Below are positions 5,248 through 5,787 of a stretch of DNA of 5,787 nucleotides, one piece after another. Position 1 is the first letter of the stretch. Each line of letters begins with the position of its first letter. Origin of the DNA: Sandaracinaceae bacterium (lineage in GTDB: Bacteria; Myxococcota_A; Polyangia; Polyangiales; JAFGIB01). A program made the translations under genes and the position numbers. Location: the NCBI GenBank assembly GCA_017881145.1, contig JADGRG010000162.1, forward strand, positions 1 through 5,787, in the 5' to 3' direction. Under the pieces are notes generated by a model. It had not been told where the DNA came from, searched no databases, and saw only the letters and a program-made list of their open reading frames with translations.

Positions 5248-5787
5248 TCAAGACGCCGAGCCATGCGCGCCAAAGCTCTCGGGCAAGCGTGCGGGCGGTG
5301 TCCTGCGGTGGTCGTCGAACGAAAAGGGCGGATACGCTTCGACCAACGACGCGTGGTAGACGAAGAACCGTGCCATCCACGCTACGTACTTACGTTGGAA
5401 CGCGTGGAGACCGGAAGGGTAGCGTTCGGTGAAAAGGATCATCACCGCCGCGAGCAGCCACACGATTCCCGAAACCAGGCCCAGGATGGCCAACACGAAT
5501 GCGTGCGGGATGCTGAGCAAGAGCCGCGCGAGCGCATGCCCCACGCTAGGTGTTCCGGTCGGCTGCACGATCAGGCGAGCATGCCTGGGCTGCGACGGTA
5601 GCGGGAAGCGATCGGTGACGAAGAGCAGATAGGCATAGAGCCCGATCACCCATTCGAGCGACAAGACCAACCAGTGCGAATCCTCGTCCAGAAACCCAGC
5701 TCCGCCTTTGCGCGAGATGAGGATGGCCACGACGACTGGTAGGAGCAGGTAGAGCGCTCCGAAAATGCCGCCCATCGACTGGTGCAA
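5248..5787 (-). CDS. DUF4389-type membrane protein, 5' end outside window
   Basis: The frame is open to the right edge. The TTG at 5787 is probably not the start, because the sequence begins inside or just before a hydrophobic segment. The 179 visible residues hold three or four membrane stretches: about 6-25 (GGIFGALYLLLPVVVAILIS), 38-58, and a long stretch at 89-119 that may pass twice. Each is followed by the features that mark DUF4389: RLLLSIPH (88-95), ILFTERYPSGLHAFQRKYVAWMARF (about 117-141) and YHASLVEAYPPFSFDD (144-159). The visible first half resembles the end of another copy (EWVIGLYAYLLFVTDRFP), in line with an internal duplication in the full protein. The C-terminal tail is basic and Pro-rich. 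The function of the family is not established. It converges on the IPT/TIG gene with a 45-base gap, in which I see no T-tract terminator and only a weak GCGAC/GTCGC dyad (5205-5225). Confidence 0.85.
   Translation of the reverse strand: MHQSMGGIFGALYLLLPVVVAILISRKGGAGFLDEDSHWLVLSLEWVIGLYAYLLFVTDRFPLPSQPRHARLIVQPTGTPSVGHALARLLLSIPHAFVLAILGLVSGIVWLLAAVMILFTERYPSGLHAFQRKYVAWMARFFVYHASLVEAYPPFSFDDHRRTPPARLPESFGAHGSAS

Noticed and set aside
1..5787. CRISPR array, tRNA, rRNA, transposase or defence genes
   Set aside because: No regularly spaced repeats, no cloverleaf or rRNA-like stretch, and no recognisable recombinase, nuclease or toxin-antitoxin domain were seen on either strand.

Overview
This is a high-GC bacterial window with long genes on both strands and short gaps. 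It most likely comes from a delta-type proteobacterial lineage such as Myxococcota. That guess rests on GC-rich codon use, several TPR proteins, a BamD-type lipoprotein with an AGGT-type ribosome binding site, and small secreted IPT/TIG-like and DUF4389-type proteins. It is an inference from style, since no taxonomic marker is present.

Layout from left to right. The window opens inside a plant-type [2Fe-2S] ferredoxin-domain gene on the plus strand, which ends at 281. It converges on a minus-strand cytoplasmic TPR gene (443-1180). The 161-base gap between them is mostly filled by a 123-bp imperfect palindrome (311-433) with perfect 17-bp ends, which looks like a small MITE- or REP-like repeat. 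Upstream of the TPR gene, on the same strand, lies a BamD-like outer-membrane assembly lipoprotein (1373-2197). A 207-base divergent gap (2198-2404) follows, holding a perfect tandem 11-mer directly before the bamD start.

From 2405 a plus-strand cluster runs to 5202 and is probably one operon. It encodes an exported protein of about eleven TPR-like repeats, QueD (6-carboxytetrahydropterin synthase, queuosine/7-deazaguanine pathway), a PlsC-type acyltransferase, and a small exported protein with an IPT/TIG-like fold. The first two genes are 4 bases apart, queD and the acyltransferase overlap or nearly abut depending on the start, and the last gap is 48 bases with a strong Shine-Dalgarno. The window ends inside a minus-strand DUF4389 membrane protein gene that converges on the cluster.

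Functionally this is mostly housekeeping and cell-envelope content: OM protein assembly, phospholipid acylation, exported repeat scaffolds, and tRNA modification. I found no defence system, CRISPR array, transposase, tRNA or rRNA, and nothing that amounts to a clearly new system. The features most worth a second look are the 123-bp palindromic element, the duplicated 11-mer before bamD, and the uncharacterised exported proteins packed around queD and the acyltransferase.
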